Source: Lysobacter silvisoli (lineage in GTDB: Bacteria > Pseudomonadota > Gammaproteobacteria > Xanthomonadales > Xanthomonadaceae). Taken from it: a DNA stretch of 64,000 nucleotides. Below are positions 36,955 to 47,905 of the stretch, in pieces. The position numbers were made by a program, and so were the translations under genes. The stretch's first letter is position 1; each line of letters begins with the position of its first letter. The notes under the pieces are model-generated. The model was given only the letters and a program-made list of their open reading frames with translations. It ran no database searches and had not been told where the DNA came from. The stretch spans positions 2,170,001 to 2,234,000 of the forward strand of contig NZ_QTSU01000001.1 in the NCBI RefSeq assembly GCF_003382365.1, given 5' to 3'.

Positions 36955-37740
36955 TTACTGCATGTACCAGCCGTGGCTGACCACGATGCTCTGACCGGTC
37001 AGCGCGGCGCTGGGGAATTCGGCCAGGAAGCGCACGGTCTGGGCCACGTCCTCCACCGTGGTGAACACGCCGTCCACGGTGTTGCCGAGCATCACCTTGC
37101 GCACCACTTCGTCCTCGCTGATGCCCAGTTCCTTGGCCTGCTCGGGAATCTGCTTGTCCACCAGCGGCGTGCGCACGAAGCCCGGGCAGACCACGTGGCT
37201 GCGCACGCCGTGCTTGGCGCCTTCCTTGGCCAGCACCCGCGACAGGCCCAGCAGGCCGTGCTTGGCGGTCACGTAGGCGGATTTCAGCGGCGAGGCCTCG
37301 TGCGAATGCACCGAGCCCATGTAGATCACCACGCCGCCTTTGTTGTCCTTGTACATGTGCGGCAGCGCCGCCTTGGTGGTCAGGAAGGCGCCGTCCAGGT
37401 GGATGGCCAGCATCTTCTTCCAGTCGGCGTAGGCGTAGTTCTCGATCGGGTTGACGATCTGGATGCCGGCGTTGGACACCAGGATGTCGATGCGGCCCAG
37501 CTCGGCCGCCACGCGCTCGATGCCGGCGTTGACCGCGGCCTCGTCGGTCACGTCCATGGCCACGCCGATGGCGCGTCCGCCGGCGGCGGCGATCTCGTCG
37601 GCCACGGCCTGGGCCCCGGCCTGGTTGAGGTCGGCGATGGCCACCGCGGCGCCCGCGCGGGCCAGCACGAAGGCGATTTCCTTGCCGATGCCGCTGGCGG
37701 CTCCGGTGACGACGGCGACCTGGCCTTGGATCGAACGCAT
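36955..37740 (-). CDS. 3-hydroxybutyrate dehydrogenase
   Basis: 261 residues, a classical SDR. It oxidises D-3-hydroxybutyrate to acetoacetate with NAD. Cofactor motif TGAASGIG at 12-19, NAG at 90-92, catalytic S143, Y156 and K160 (SAYVTAKHG), and [21 protein letters not shown], which is typical of this subfamily, with GWYMQ at the end. The preferred start is ATG 37740, since upstream sequence in frame is repeat DNA. It heads a two-gene unit with the patatin gene. Confidence 0.88.
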   Translation of the reverse strand: MRSIQGQVAVVTGAASGIGKEIAFVLARAGAAVAIADLNQAGAQAVADEIAAAGGRAIGVAMDVTDEAAVNAGIERVAAELGRIDILVSNAGIQIVNPIENYAYADWKKMLAIHLDGAFLTTKAALPHMYKDNKGGVVIYMGSVHSHEASPLKSAYVTAKHGLLGLSRVLAKEGAKHGVRSHVVCPGFVRTPLVDKQIPEQAKELGISEDEVVRKVMLGNTVDGVFTTVEDVAQTVRFLAEFPSAALTGQSIVVSHGWYMQ

Positions 37741-38057
37741 GGGGGCTCCTGGAACTGCATGGGGTGGGGGCGCCCGCGGGGGGCGGCGGCCATTGTCGCC
37801 GCCGCGCGTTATCCCGGTGTTGCGGCGCGGGACCGCAGTGTCCCGCCAGGGGGGCGGAGCGGCCATCGGACCTTCGTACGGTCGGTCCTTGCCCCCCCTG
37901 TTTTTCCTCCCCCTTTGAAGAAGGGGGATCGAGGGGGATTTGCTCTTCAAGCTCCTGGCGAGCAGTAACAGCAACAGCAAATCCCCTAGCCCCCTTTTTC
38001 AATAGGGGGAACAACTAAGGGGGAGTAGGAACAAGGGGGAACAGGTGCAATAGGGAC
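37741..38057. repeat. Intergenic repeat region, CAAATCCCCC-type copy 2
   Basis: The 317-bp gap holds the inverted pair at 37903-38012 (CCCCCTTTGAAGAAGGGGG and AGCAAATCCCCTAGCCCCC) and a purine-rich end before the SET gene stop. No gene is seen. Confidence 0.75.
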
Positions 38058-38609
38058 TCAGTCCTTCTTGCTCTTCTTATCCTTCTTTTTCTTCTTGTCC
38101 TTGTCCTTCTTCTTTTTCTTCTTGTCCTTCTTGTCTTTCTTGTCCTTCTTCGGCTGCAGCATGGTGCCGGTGCAGTTCTCGGCGCCGCAGCGGCATTCCC
38201 AGATCTGCTTCAGCCGCTTGGTGTGCTTCTCTTCCAGGGTGATGCCGTAGTTGTAGGACAGCTCCTCGCCCGGGGCGATGTCGCGGATGGCCTCGATGAA
38301 GACCCGGTCCTTGCGGCGGTCGTCGCCCTCGTCCTCGTCCAGCACCGCCTCGCAGTTGGGCGCGCAGCTGTGATTGATCCAGCGCGCGGTGTTGCCCTCG
38401 AAGTTGGCGTCGATCACGTACTCGTCGTTGAGCGTGAACAGGAAGGTATGGCCGGAGTCGGTGTCGCCGCTGTCCCCGGCGTCCACCTCCTCGTGGGTGC
38501 GGCGGCGGCCGCGGTACTCGACGATGCGCTCGCCCTTGGGGATGGCGGCGGCGGCGAACACGCCGTTGCCGTGGATGGCGGAGCGGCGGGCGACGATCTT
38601 GCGCGGCAT
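38058..38609 (-). CDS. SET-domain lysine methyltransferase with Lys/Asp-rich tail
   Basis: 183 residues from ATG 38609. The SET fold is complete: HGNGVFAAAAIPKGERIVEYRG (13-34), NHSCAPNC (79-86), GEELSYNYG (114-122), and a post-SET cysteine cluster C139-R-C141 with C146, which with a SET cysteine would bind zinc. Such enzymes use S-adenosylmethionine to methylate lysines; bacterial members are few and targets are mostly unknown. Residues 154-183 are almost only lysine and aspartate, resembling nucleic-acid-binding tails. A methyltransferase acting on DNA-associated or ribosomal proteins is an inference. It is divergent from the SUF regulator gene. Confidence 0.88.
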   Translation of the reverse strand: MPRKIVARRSAIHGNGVFAAAAIPKGERIVEYRGRRRTHEEVDAGDSGDTDSGHTFLFTLNDEYVIDANFEGNTARWINHSCAPNCEAVLDEDEGDDRRKDRVFIEAIRDIAPGEELSYNYGITLEEKHTKRLKQIWECRCGAENCTGTMLQPKKDKKDKKDKKKKKKDKDKKKKKDKKSKKD

Positions 38610-38720
38610 GCGGGATTCCTTTGGGTACTCCCCGCATTCTGACCGCAAGCCCTGCCCCGGTCACGCCGGGCCCGGGCTGAACCGCCGCGGACCCGGGCCT
38701 GGCCCCGGCGCCGCGGAAAC

Positions 38721-38739
38721 CGTACAATATCGGTACGGA
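38721..38739 (+). promoter_or_regulatory. Inverted repeat over the suf promoter -10 region
   Basis: CCGTAC-AATATCG-GTACGG, six-base perfect arms, 22 bases before the regulator start. It contains TACAAT (38724-38729), a good sigma70 -10 hexamer. A regulator bound here would block its own operon; the Rrf2 protein encoded next is the obvious candidate. Confidence 0.6.
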
Positions 38740-38761
38740 TTGAACCGCCACCGCCCGGACC

Positions 38762-39217
38762 ATGCTCCGCGTCACCAAACTCACCGATTACGCCACGGTC
38801 GTCCTGACCGTGCTCGCCGCCCATTCCGACGCTGTGCTCAGCGCCACGGAACTGGCCGAGCGCGCCGGTCTGGAAACGCCCACGGTCAGCAAGCTGCTCA
38901 AGCCGCTGGCGCAGGCCGGCCTGGTCGAAGGCTTCCGCGGCGCCAACGGCGGCTACCGGCTGGCGCGGCCGGCCGGCGAAATCGGCCTGATCGAGATCGT
39001 CGAGGCCATGGAGGGTCCGCTCGGCATGACCGAGTGCAGCGTGCACGCCGGCAACTGCGGCATCGAGCACCAGTGCGGGGTGCGCGCCAACTGGCGCCGC
39101 ATCAACGACGTGGTGGTCGAAGCCCTGCGCAGCGTGACCCTGGCGCAGATGCTGGCGCCGCCGCCCCCACCCGAACACGACGCCAGGCGCATCGCCCTGC
39201 ACCTGGCCAACGCATAG
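38762..39217 (+). CDS. sufR: Rrf2 family regulator of the SUF system
   Basis: 151 residues. Winged helix at the N terminus (KLTDYATVVLTVLAA, LSATELAERAGLETPTVSKLLKPLAQAGLV) and three cysteines, C92, C99 and C105, in a TECSVHAGNCGIEHQCG pattern suited to an iron-sulfur cluster as in IscR. It senses cluster status and represses the following suf genes when cluster is plentiful. It is 15 bases upstream of sufB. The symbol sufR is used loosely; this branch is usually annotated as SUF system Fe-S cluster assembly regulator. Confidence 0.87.
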   Translation: MLRVTKLTDYATVVLTVLAAHSDAVLSATELAERAGLETPTVSKLLKPLAQAGLVEGFRGANGGYRLARPAGEIGLIEIVEAMEGPLGMTECSVHAGNCGIEHQCGVRANWRRINDVVVEALRSVTLAQMLAPPPPPEHDARRIALHLANA

Positions 39218-39232
39218 ACAGTAGGCAGCCCC

Positions 39233-40717
<1,485 letters not shown>

Positions 40718-40723
40718 GGTTTG

Positions 40724-40840
40724 CCCTTCTCCCGCAGGGCGGGAGAAGGTGGCCCGAAGGGCCGGATGAGGGCCGCTTGCGCCGATGCCGCATCGCGCCG
40801 CCCTCACCCCAACCCCTCTCCCGCAAGCGGGAGAGGGGCT
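40724..40840. repeat. CCCTCACCC-type repeat inside the suf operon
   Basis: Between sufB and sufC: a CTTCTCCCGC/GCGGGAGAAG hairpin at about 40727-40750 and a second unit, CCCTCACCCC followed by a CTCTCCCGC-CAAG-type hairpin, at 40801-40840. The family also occurs at 10705-10808 and 54250-54424. Confidence 0.85.
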
Positions 40841-40893
40841 AACAGCGGCGGCGGACGGTTCCGAAGCCAGCGCGAATTATGGATAAACGAAAA

Positions 40894-41658
<765 letters not shown>

Positions 41659-41660
41659 GC

Positions 41661-42944
41661 ATGACCGCCCTGCTCGACTCCTTTTCGCAGGCGCTGAACC
41701 CGCTGCTGCAGCGCGGCGTGCGCCATGGCCTGGCCCGCACCCAGGCGATGGATGCGGCGCTGCAGGCCGGCCTGCCGCACGCGCGCAACGAAGCCTGGAA
41801 GTACACCCCGCTGCGCGGGCTGGAACGCCGCCGCTTCGCCGCCGCCGAGCCCGGCGCGTTCGACGCCGCGCTGCTGGCCGGCATCCCGGCGCCGCGCCTG
41901 GTGTTCAACAACGGCCGTTACGACGCCGCCCATTCCGACCTCGACGGCCTGGCCGCGGGCGTGTCGCTGCAGCCGCTGTCGCAGCTGCTGGCCGGCGACG
42001 ATCCGCGCGCCTCGAACTTCCTGGAGCGCAAGTTCGAGCGCGTCGAGGAAGTGTTCGCCCGGGTCAACGCCGCGCTCGCCGAAGACGGCGCGGTGCTGCG
42101 GGTGCAGGCCGGCATCGACGGCGGCGACGTGCATCTGGTGTTCGTCGGCGCGCCGGTGGACGGCGACGCCGCTTACCACCTTCGTCATCTGATCGAGCTG
42201 CAGGAAGGCGCGCGCCTGACCGTGGTCGAGCATCACCTGGGCGCCGGGCCGCACAGCGACCTGGGCAACCACTTCAGTCACGTGCACCTGTCGCCGCAAG
42301 CCGAACTCACCCATGCGCGCGTGCAGGACGAAGCCGACGGCGCTACCGTCATCGCCCGCACCGATGCCGCGCTTTCGCGCGAGTCCCGCTACCACCGTCT
42401 GGACCTGGAACTGGGCGCGGCGCTGTCGCGCCACGAACTCAACGTAGCCCTGCACGGCCAGGGCGCGCAGCTGCGCGCCAACGGCGTGCTGCTGGCCACC
42501 GGCAAGCGCCACCTCGACACCCGCCTGGGCATCGACCACGTCGGCCGCGACAGCGTCTGCGACCTGCTCTGGCGCGGCATCGCCGCCGGCCGTTCGCGCG
42601 CCGCCTTCCACGGCGGCATCCTGATCCGCGAAGGCGCCGACGGCACTGCCGCGGTCCTGTCGAACAAGAACCTGCTGCTGTCCGAGCAGGCCGAGATCGA
42701 CACCCAGCCGGTGCTGGAGATCCACGCCGACGAAGTGCAGGCCGCGCACGGCGCCACCGTCGGCCAGCTCGACGCCAACGCGCTGTTCTACCTGCGCTCG
42801 CGCGGCGTGCCGGCCGAGGCCGCGCGCGCCCTGCTGACCGCCGCCTTCGGCCGCGAAACCCTGTCGGTGTTCGCCGGCTCCACCGCATACGAGACGTTGG
42901 CTGCGCGTCTGGACGCGGCCCTGGCCAAACTGGAATCGGCATGA
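41661..42944 (+). CDS. sufD: Fe-S cluster assembly protein
   Basis: 427 residues, the SufB partner in the scaffold. It has the SufBD core with RNEAWKYTPLRGLERR near the N terminus and GIDHVGRDSVCDLLWRGIAAGRSRAAFHGGILIREGADGT, then LLSEQAEIDTQPVLEIHADEVQAAHGATVGQLD at the C-terminal half, the family's most conserved block. The stop overlaps sufS by four bases (ATGA). Confidence 0.95.
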   Translation: MTALLDSFSQALNPLLQRGVRHGLARTQAMDAALQAGLPHARNEAWKYTPLRGLERRRFAAAEPGAFDAALLAGIPAPRLVFNNGRYDAAHSDLDGLAAGVSLQPLSQLLAGDDPRASNFLERKFERVEEVFARVNAALAEDGAVLRVQAGIDGGDVHLVFVGAPVDGDAAYHLRHLIELQEGARLTVVEHHLGAGPHSDLGNHFSHVHLSPQAELTHARVQDEADGATVIARTDAALSRESRYHRLDLELGAALSRHELNVALHGQGAQLRANGVLLATGKRHLDTRLGIDHVGRDSVCDLLWRGIAAGRSRAAFHGGILIREGADGTAAVLSNKNLLLSEQAEIDTQPVLEIHADEVQAAHGATVGQLDANALFYLRSRGVPAEAARALLTAAFGRETLSVFAGSTAYETLAARLDAALAKLESA

Positions 42945-44176
42945 ACGTGATGCAGGGCTCCTCGATCGACTGGGCGGCGGTACGCGCCGACTTTCCGCTG
43001 CTGACCCGCCAGGTCCATGGCAAGCCGCTGATCTACTTCGACTCGGCCAACACCGGGCAGAAGCCCAACGCGGTGATCGAGGCGGTGGACGACTTCTACC
43101 GCCGCCACAACGCCAACGTCAGCCGCGCCGTGCATGCGCTGGGCACCGAGGCCACCGAAGCCTACGAAGGCGCGCGCGGCAAGCTGGCGCGCTTCCTCAA
43201 CGTGCGCGCCGACGAACTGGTGCTGTGCAGCGGCACCACCTTCGCCCTGAACCTGGTCGCCTATTCCTGGGCGTTGCCGCAACTCAAGCCCGGCGACGCG
43301 ATCGTGCTCACGCGCATGGAGCACCACGCCAACATCGTGCCCTGGCAGCTGGTCGCCCAGCGCACCGGCGCGGTCATCAAGGTCGCCGAGATCGACGAAC
43401 TGGGCCGGCTGGACCTGGAACGGCTGTACGCGCTGCTGACCCCGGAAGTGAAGCTGCTGGCGCTGACCCACGTGTCCAACGTGCTGGGCACGGTCAACCC
43501 GGTGCGCGAGATCTGCCGCGAGGCGCGCAAGCGCGGCATCGTCACCGTGGTCGATGGCTCGCAGGCCGCGCCGCACCGCGCCCTGGACCTGCCGTCGATC
43601 GGCTGCGATTTCTACGCGATCACCGGCCACAAGATGAACGGCCCCACCGGCACGGGCGCGCTGTGGGCGCGACGCGAGCTGCTGGCGCAGATGCCGCCGT
43701 TCCTGGGTGGCGGCGAGATGATCAAGGAAGTGCGTTTCGAGGGCACCGTGTTCAACGATGCCCCGCACAAGTTCGAGGCCGGCACGCCCAACATCGCCGG
43801 CTTCGTCGGCCTGGGCGCGGCGGTGGACTACCTGTCGGCGCTGGGCATGGACAACATCGACGCGCGCGAGCGCACCCTGCTCGACTACGCCACCGGTGCG
43901 CTGCAGACCGTGCCCGGACTGCGCATCTTCGGCCAGGCGCCGGACAAGGCCGCGGTGATCAGCTTCCTGGTCGAAGGCGCGCACGCGCACGACCTGGCCA
44001 CCCTGCTGGACCTGGAAGGCGTGGCGATCCGCTCCGGCCACCACTGCGCGCACCCGCTGATGCACCACTTCGGCGTGCCGGCCACCTGCCGCGCCTCGCT
44101 GGCCTACTACAACACCTTCGAAGAAATCGACGCCTTCGTCGCCGCCCTGCAAAAAGTGAGAACCCTGCTCGCATGA
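42941..44176 (+). CDS. sufS: Cysteine desulfurase
   Basis: 411 residues. Takes sulfur from cysteine as a persulfide for the SufBCD scaffold, using PLP. The PLP lysine is in AITGHKMNGPTGTGALW, and the catalytic cysteine in IRSGHHCAHPLMHHFG, as in group II (SufS/CsdA) enzymes. The start overlaps the sufD stop. No sufE or sufU is in the window; a SufE partner must be elsewhere. ATGA overlap with the following GNAT gene shows continued coupling. Confidence 0.96.
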   Translation: MNVMQGSSIDWAAVRADFPLLTRQVHGKPLIYFDSANTGQKPNAVIEAVDDFYRRHNANVSRAVHALGTEATEAYEGARGKLARFLNVRADELVLCSGTTFALNLVAYSWALPQLKPGDAIVLTRMEHHANIVPWQLVAQRTGAVIKVAEIDELGRLDLERLYALLTPEVKLLALTHVSNVLGTVNPVREICREARKRGIVTVVDGSQAAPHRALDLPSIGCDFYAITGHKMNGPTGTGALWARRELLAQMPPFLGGGEMIKEVRFEGTVFNDAPHKFEAGTPNIAGFVGLGAAVDYLSALGMDNIDARERTLLDYATGALQTVPGLRIFGQAPDKAAVISFLVEGAHAHDLATLLDLEGVAIRSGHHCAHPLMHHFGVPATCRASLAYYNTFEEIDAFVAALQKVRTLLA

Positions 44177-44718
44177 CCGCTGCCCCCCTGCAGTTCCGCA
44201 ACGCCACCCACGCCGACACCGACGCCCTGGTCGCCCTGGTCGAGTCCGCCTACCGCGGCGACAGCAGCCGCGCAGGCTGGACCACCGAAGCCGACTACCT
44301 GGACGGCCGCCGCACCGGCGCCGACGACATCGGCGAATGCATCGACAGCGCCGACAGCGTGCTGCTGATCGCCGAGCGCGCCGGCGCCGACGGCGCGCCG
44401 GAACTGCTGGCCTGCGCCCATGTGGCCATCGAGGACGGCGCCGGCTACTTCGGCATGTTCTCGGTGCGCCCCGACCTGCAGGGCGCCGGCATCGGCAAGC
44501 ACGTGATCGCCGAAGCCGAGCGCATCGCGCGCGAGGACTGGAAACTGCCGGCCATGCGCATGACCGTGATCGACATCCGCAGCGAGCTGATCGCCTTCTA
44601 CGAACGCCGCGGCTACCGCCGCACCGGCACGATCAAACCCTTCCCCTACGGCGACGCGCGCTTCGGCCTGCCCAAGCGCGACGATCTGCGCTTCGAGGTG
44701 TTGGAAAAGACGTTCTGA
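44173..44718 (+). CDS. GNAT family N-acetyltransferase
   Basis: 181 residues from the ATG in the ATGA overlap with sufS. The GNAT core includes FRNATHADTDALVALVESAYRG at the start, the acetyl-CoA motif RPDLQGAGIGKHVIAEAE (about 98-115), and a final ELIAFYERRGYRRTGTIKPFP. Substrate unknown. The coupling to sufS places it in the SUF operon, though the link to cluster assembly is not understood. It is close to RimI-like proteins in shape only. Confidence 0.87.
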   Translation: MTAAPLQFRNATHADTDALVALVESAYRGDSSRAGWTTEADYLDGRRTGADDIGECIDSADSVLLIAERAGADGAPELLACAHVAIEDGAGYFGMFSVRPDLQGAGIGKHVIAEAERIAREDWKLPAMRMTVIDIRSELIAFYERRGYRRTGTIKPFPYGDARFGLPKRDDLRFEVLEKTF

Positions 44719-44738
44719 GTGCCCGGGAATCTTCAATC

Positions 44739-44822
44739 CGTCATCCCGCGAACACGGGGATCCAGGGCTTCATCCAGGCATGACGCTGAAGTTTCTGGAT
44801 TCCCGCCTGCGCGGGAATGACG
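44739..44822. repeat. CGTCATTCCCGC-type inverted pair, second site
   Basis: Units 44739-44765 (CGTCATCCCGCGAACACGGGG) and 44795-44822 (CTGGATTCCCGCCTGCGCGG) face each other after the GNAT gene. The left unit is diverged. It may also act as a transcript end. Confidence 0.8.
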
Positions 44823-44907
44823 AGCAAGAGTCGTAGATGACGTGCAATGGCCAGCCTCGTATCGTTGGCATGAACCACACACCTAGCCTCATCACAAGGA
44901 CACCGCC

Positions 44908-45231
44908 ATGGGCGACTGGGTTTTCGTTTGCGCCACCTCGCAACTGCTGCCGGGCGAGTCCGCGGTGGCCTGGGACGGCGATACGCCGATCCTGGTGGTG
45001 AACTACGACGGCGACTATTACGCCCTCGAGGACAACTGCTCGCACGAGGACTTCGAGCTGTCGGCCGGCAACTACGACGGCGAGGCCGCCACGGTGGAAT
45101 GCGTGCTGCACGGCGCCAAGTTCGACGTGCGCGACGGCCGCCCGCTGTGCGCCCCGGCCTACAGCCCGGTGACCAAGTTCCCGGTCAAGGTCGAAAGCGA
45201 CGGGGTCTGGACCCGCGACGACCGCGGCTGA
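44908..45231 (+). CDS. Rieske-type [2Fe-2S] ferredoxin-like protein
   Basis: 107 residues. The Rieske ligands are present and complete: C44-S-H46 (DNCSHED) and C65-V-L-H68 (VECVLHGAKFDV). No signal peptide, so cytosolic, like the small ferredoxins of aromatic ring dioxygenases and NirD-like proteins. It lies just after the suf genes with an AAGGA site, so it may be an electron carrier or Fe-S client of SUF. No oxygenase subunit is in the window. Confidence 0.9.
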   Translation: MGDWVFVCATSQLLPGESAVAWDGDTPILVVNYDGDYYALEDNCSHEDFELSAGNYDGEAATVECVLHGAKFDVRDGRPLCAPAYSPVTKFPVKVESDGVWTRDDRG

Positions 45232-45581
45232 GGCGCCGCCCTCTCATTCCTACCTCCGTCATTCCGGCGCAAGCCCGAACCCATCTTGATCTTCGCTCGG
45301 GCCGCTCCGGCGGCCGTTGCTGCGTGGCAAGCAGAATGGGTTCCGGCTTTCGCCGGAATGACGGGAAAGACGACGGGAAAGTCGTATCCGCAGTCCGTCC
45401 CATAGCGGCCCACCGCCCCCTGCCTGGAACCGTTTTCCTCTCATACCGCAACGCCGCCGCGCGCGTCTTGTGACCCCCGCGTTCACTTTTCGTTGCAAAT
45501 GCGAATCGCTCTCATTAATATTCCCGGTTGACGCGGCCCACGGCCGCCGCCCCCTCCAGTTCCGTTCCGGGAAATCCCCCC
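45232..45581. other. Intergenic region with repeat pair and iron-regulated promoter
   Basis: 350 bp. Diverged CGTCATTCC-type units lie at about 45257-45284 and 45336-45363, both with CCGGC/GCCGG cores. The promoter and Fur-like box of the iron locus follow at 45493-45521. No gene. Confidence 0.75.
45493..45521 (+). promoter_or_regulatory. Sigma70 promoter with Fur box in the spacer
   Basis: TTGCAA (45493-45498), 17 bases, TAATAT (45516-45521): a near-consensus promoter. The spacer holds AATGCGAATCGCTCTCATT (45498-45516), which matches the dyad AATGAGAATGATTCTCATT at 15 of 19 positions. Iron-bound Fur would block the polymerase site directly. It lies about 60 bases before the receptor start. 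Confidence 0.8.
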
Positions 45582-47882
45582 ATGTCGACCTCGAAGTTCG
45601 TCGTGTCGCCGCTCGCCGGTGCACTTGCCCTCGCCCTCAGCCTGCCCGTGCTCGCCGAGCCGGCGCCCGATCCCCAGGCCAAGGACCTCGATGGCGTCGA
45701 AGTCCAGGGCGTGCGGGTGCAGAAGGCGAGCTCGGGCAAGTACACCGCGCCGCTGCGCGACACCCCGCAGACGATCACCGTGATCGACCGCGGCACCATC
45801 GACGGTCAGAACCTGCTGTCGCTGCAGGACATCCTGTCGACCCTGCCGGGCATCACCTTCGGTGCCGGCGAAGGCGGCGGCGGCTACGGCGACAAGATCA
45901 ACCTGCGCGGCTTCAACGCCGACAGCGACATCACCGTCGACGGCGTGCGCGACAGCGGCCTGTACAGCCGCACCGATCCCTTCAACCTGGAAACGGTGGA
46001 AGTGATCAACGGCGCCAACTCGGTCTACTCCGGCGCCGGCTCGGTCGGCGGCACCATCAACCTGGTCAGCAAGAACGCCGGCTTGAACGAGTTCCACAAG
46101 GCCTCGGTCGCCGCCGGCACCGACAGCTACGCGCGCGTGACCACCGACAGCAATTTCGTGCTGGGCGAAAGCAGCGCGCTGCGCCTGAACACCATGGTCC
46201 ACCAGAACGACGTGCCGGGCCGCGACGTGGAAGAGAACGAGCGCTGGGGCGTGGCCGCCTCGCTGGCCTTCGGCCTGGGCGGCAACACCACCTGGACGCT
46301 GAACTACCTGCACCAGGAAGACAAGAACACCCCGCAGTACGGCCTGCCCTTCTTCAACGGCGACGTGCTGCCGGGCGTGGACCGCGGCAACTACTACGGT
46401 TACAGCAACGTCGACAAGCAGGACGTGGAGCTGGATGCGCTGACCTCGATCATCGAGCACAGCTTCAACGACCGCTTCAAGCTGCGCAACCTCAGCCGCT
46501 GGCAGCAGGTCGATCAGTTCGCGCTGGTCGACGCGGTGCAGGGCACCTGGTGCCTGGCCAACAACCTGACGCCGACCGGCACCTCCTGCGGCAGCACCCT
46601 GCCCGGCAACTACACCCCCAGCGGCCCGCGCGGTTTCGGCCGCGACACCCGCAACACCACCCTGTACAACCAGACCGACCTGACGGTGGCGTTCAACACC
46701 GGCGCGGTCGAGCACAACCTGGTGGCCGGCTTCTCGATCCTGCACGAGGAATTCGATCTCGATACCACCAGCTACTTCCGCAATCCCAACGGCACCAACC
46801 CGTACATCCCGGGCCTGCCGCAGATGAACATCGCCAACCCGGACCACATCTGGCGCGGCGTGTTCAACCGCACCCTGACCGGGCGCACCGAGGGCGAGCT
46901 CGACAACCGCGCCCTGTACGTATTCGACACCATCAAGTTCAACGAGCAGTGGCAGCTGAGCCTGGGCGCGCGCTACGAGCACAACGAAGGCGAGACCAAC
47001 AGCGCCGTCGTGGTGCTGGCGCCGACCACCGTGGGCGCGCCGCTGCCGGCGCAGCCGATCGGCACCGTCACCGGCTACGGCGTGCCGTTCAAGAACAGCG
47101 ACGACCTGTTCTCCTACCGCGCCGGCCTGGTCTACAAGCCGGTCGAGAACGCCAGCATCTACGTCGCCTACGGCAACTCCAAGACCCCGTCCAAGGCCTC
47201 GGTCAACGGCGCCTGCACCGCGCAGACCTGCGAAGTCGATCCGGAAACCGCGGTCAGCTACGAGTTGGGCGCCAAGTGGGACCTGTTCGACGGCCGCCTG
47301 GCCCTGACCGGTTCGGTGTTCCGCAACGAGCGCGAGAACTACAAGGTCGCCGACCTGGGCAACCCGGCCAATCCGTCGGGCCTGCAGCAGCTCGACGGCA
47401 GCGCGCGCGTGGACGGCGTGATGCTGGGCGTGTCCGGCCTGCTGGCCGACAACTGGGCGGTCTACGCCAACTACGCCTTCCTGGACAGCGAAGTGCTGCA
47501 GGGCGTGTCCGACCGCCAGGTCGGCCTGGGCCTGGATTACACCAAGGGCGACCGCCTGCTGAACGTGCCCGAGCACTCCTTCAGCCTGTGGACCACCTAC
47601 GACCTGTCGCCGAAGTGGCAGATCGGCTACGGCGCGACCTACCAGGGCAAGATCTGGCTGACCCAGCACAGCGCCACCAACGTCAACGGCCCGCTGACCA
47701 CCTACGGAAGCTACTGGACCCACCGCGCGATGGTCGCCTACAAGATCAACCGCAAGGCCCAGCTGCAGCTCAACGTCAACAACCTGACGGATGAGGAGTA
47801 CTACACCCGCATCCGCAACAACGGCTGGGCCACCCCGGGCGACGGCCGCCAGGTGGTGCTGAGCGCCAACTTCACGTTCTAA
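45582..47882 (+). CDS. TonB-dependent siderophore receptor
   Basis: 766 residues from ATG 45582 (signal peptide VSPLAGALALALSLPVLA/EP). Plug domain about 45-180 (DTPQTITVIDRGTIDG, LRGFNADSDITVDGVRDSGLYSRTDPFNLETVEVINGANSVY) and then the 22-strand barrel. The C-terminal residues VVLSANFTF give a proper aromatic end. It resembles the Fiu/PiuA-type receptors for catecholate siderophores. The following PKHD hydroxylase gene is the usual neighbour of PiuA. The upstream promoter has a Fur box, so it is induced in iron starvation. Confidence 0.9.
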   Translation: MSTSKFVVSPLAGALALALSLPVLAEPAPDPQAKDLDGVEVQGVRVQKASSGKYTAPLRDTPQTITVIDRGTIDGQNLLSLQDILSTLPGITFGAGEGGGGYGDKINLRGFNADSDITVDGVRDSGLYSRTDPFNLETVEVINGANSVYSGAGSVGGTINLVSKNAGLNEFHKASVAAGTDSYARVTTDSNFVLGESSALRLNTMVHQNDVPGRDVEENERWGVAASLAFGLGGNTTWTLNYLHQEDKNTPQYGLPFFNGDVLPGVDRGNYYGYSNVDKQDVELDALTSIIEHSFNDRFKLRNLSRWQQVDQFALVDAVQGTWCLANNLTPTGTSCGSTLPGNYTPSGPRGFGRDTRNTTLYNQTDLTVAFNTGAVEHNLVAGFSILHEEFDLDTTSYFRNPNGTNPYIPGLPQMNIANPDHIWRGVFNRTLTGRTEGELDNRALYVFDTIKFNEQWQLSLGARYEHNEGETNSAVVVLAPTTVGAPLPAQPIGTVTGYGVPFKNSDDLFSYRAGLVYKPVENASIYVAYGNSKTPSKASVNGACTAQTCEVDPETAVSYELGAKWDLFDGRLALTGSVFRNERENYKVADLGNPANPSGLQQLDGSARVDGVMLGVSGLLADNWAVYANYAFLDSEVLQGVSDRQVGLGLDYTKGDRLLNVPEHSFSLWTTYDLSPKWQIGYGATYQGKIWLTQHSATNVNGPLTTYGSYWTHRAMVAYKINRKAQLQLNVNNLTDEEYYTRIRNNGWATPGDGRQVVLSANFTF

Positions 47883-47905
47883 TCGGACTTCCACCGTCCG
47901 CGCGC

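Noticed and set aside
45483-47894. 803-residue minus-strand frame
   Set aside because: Antisense to the TonB-dependent receptor; no motif of its own.
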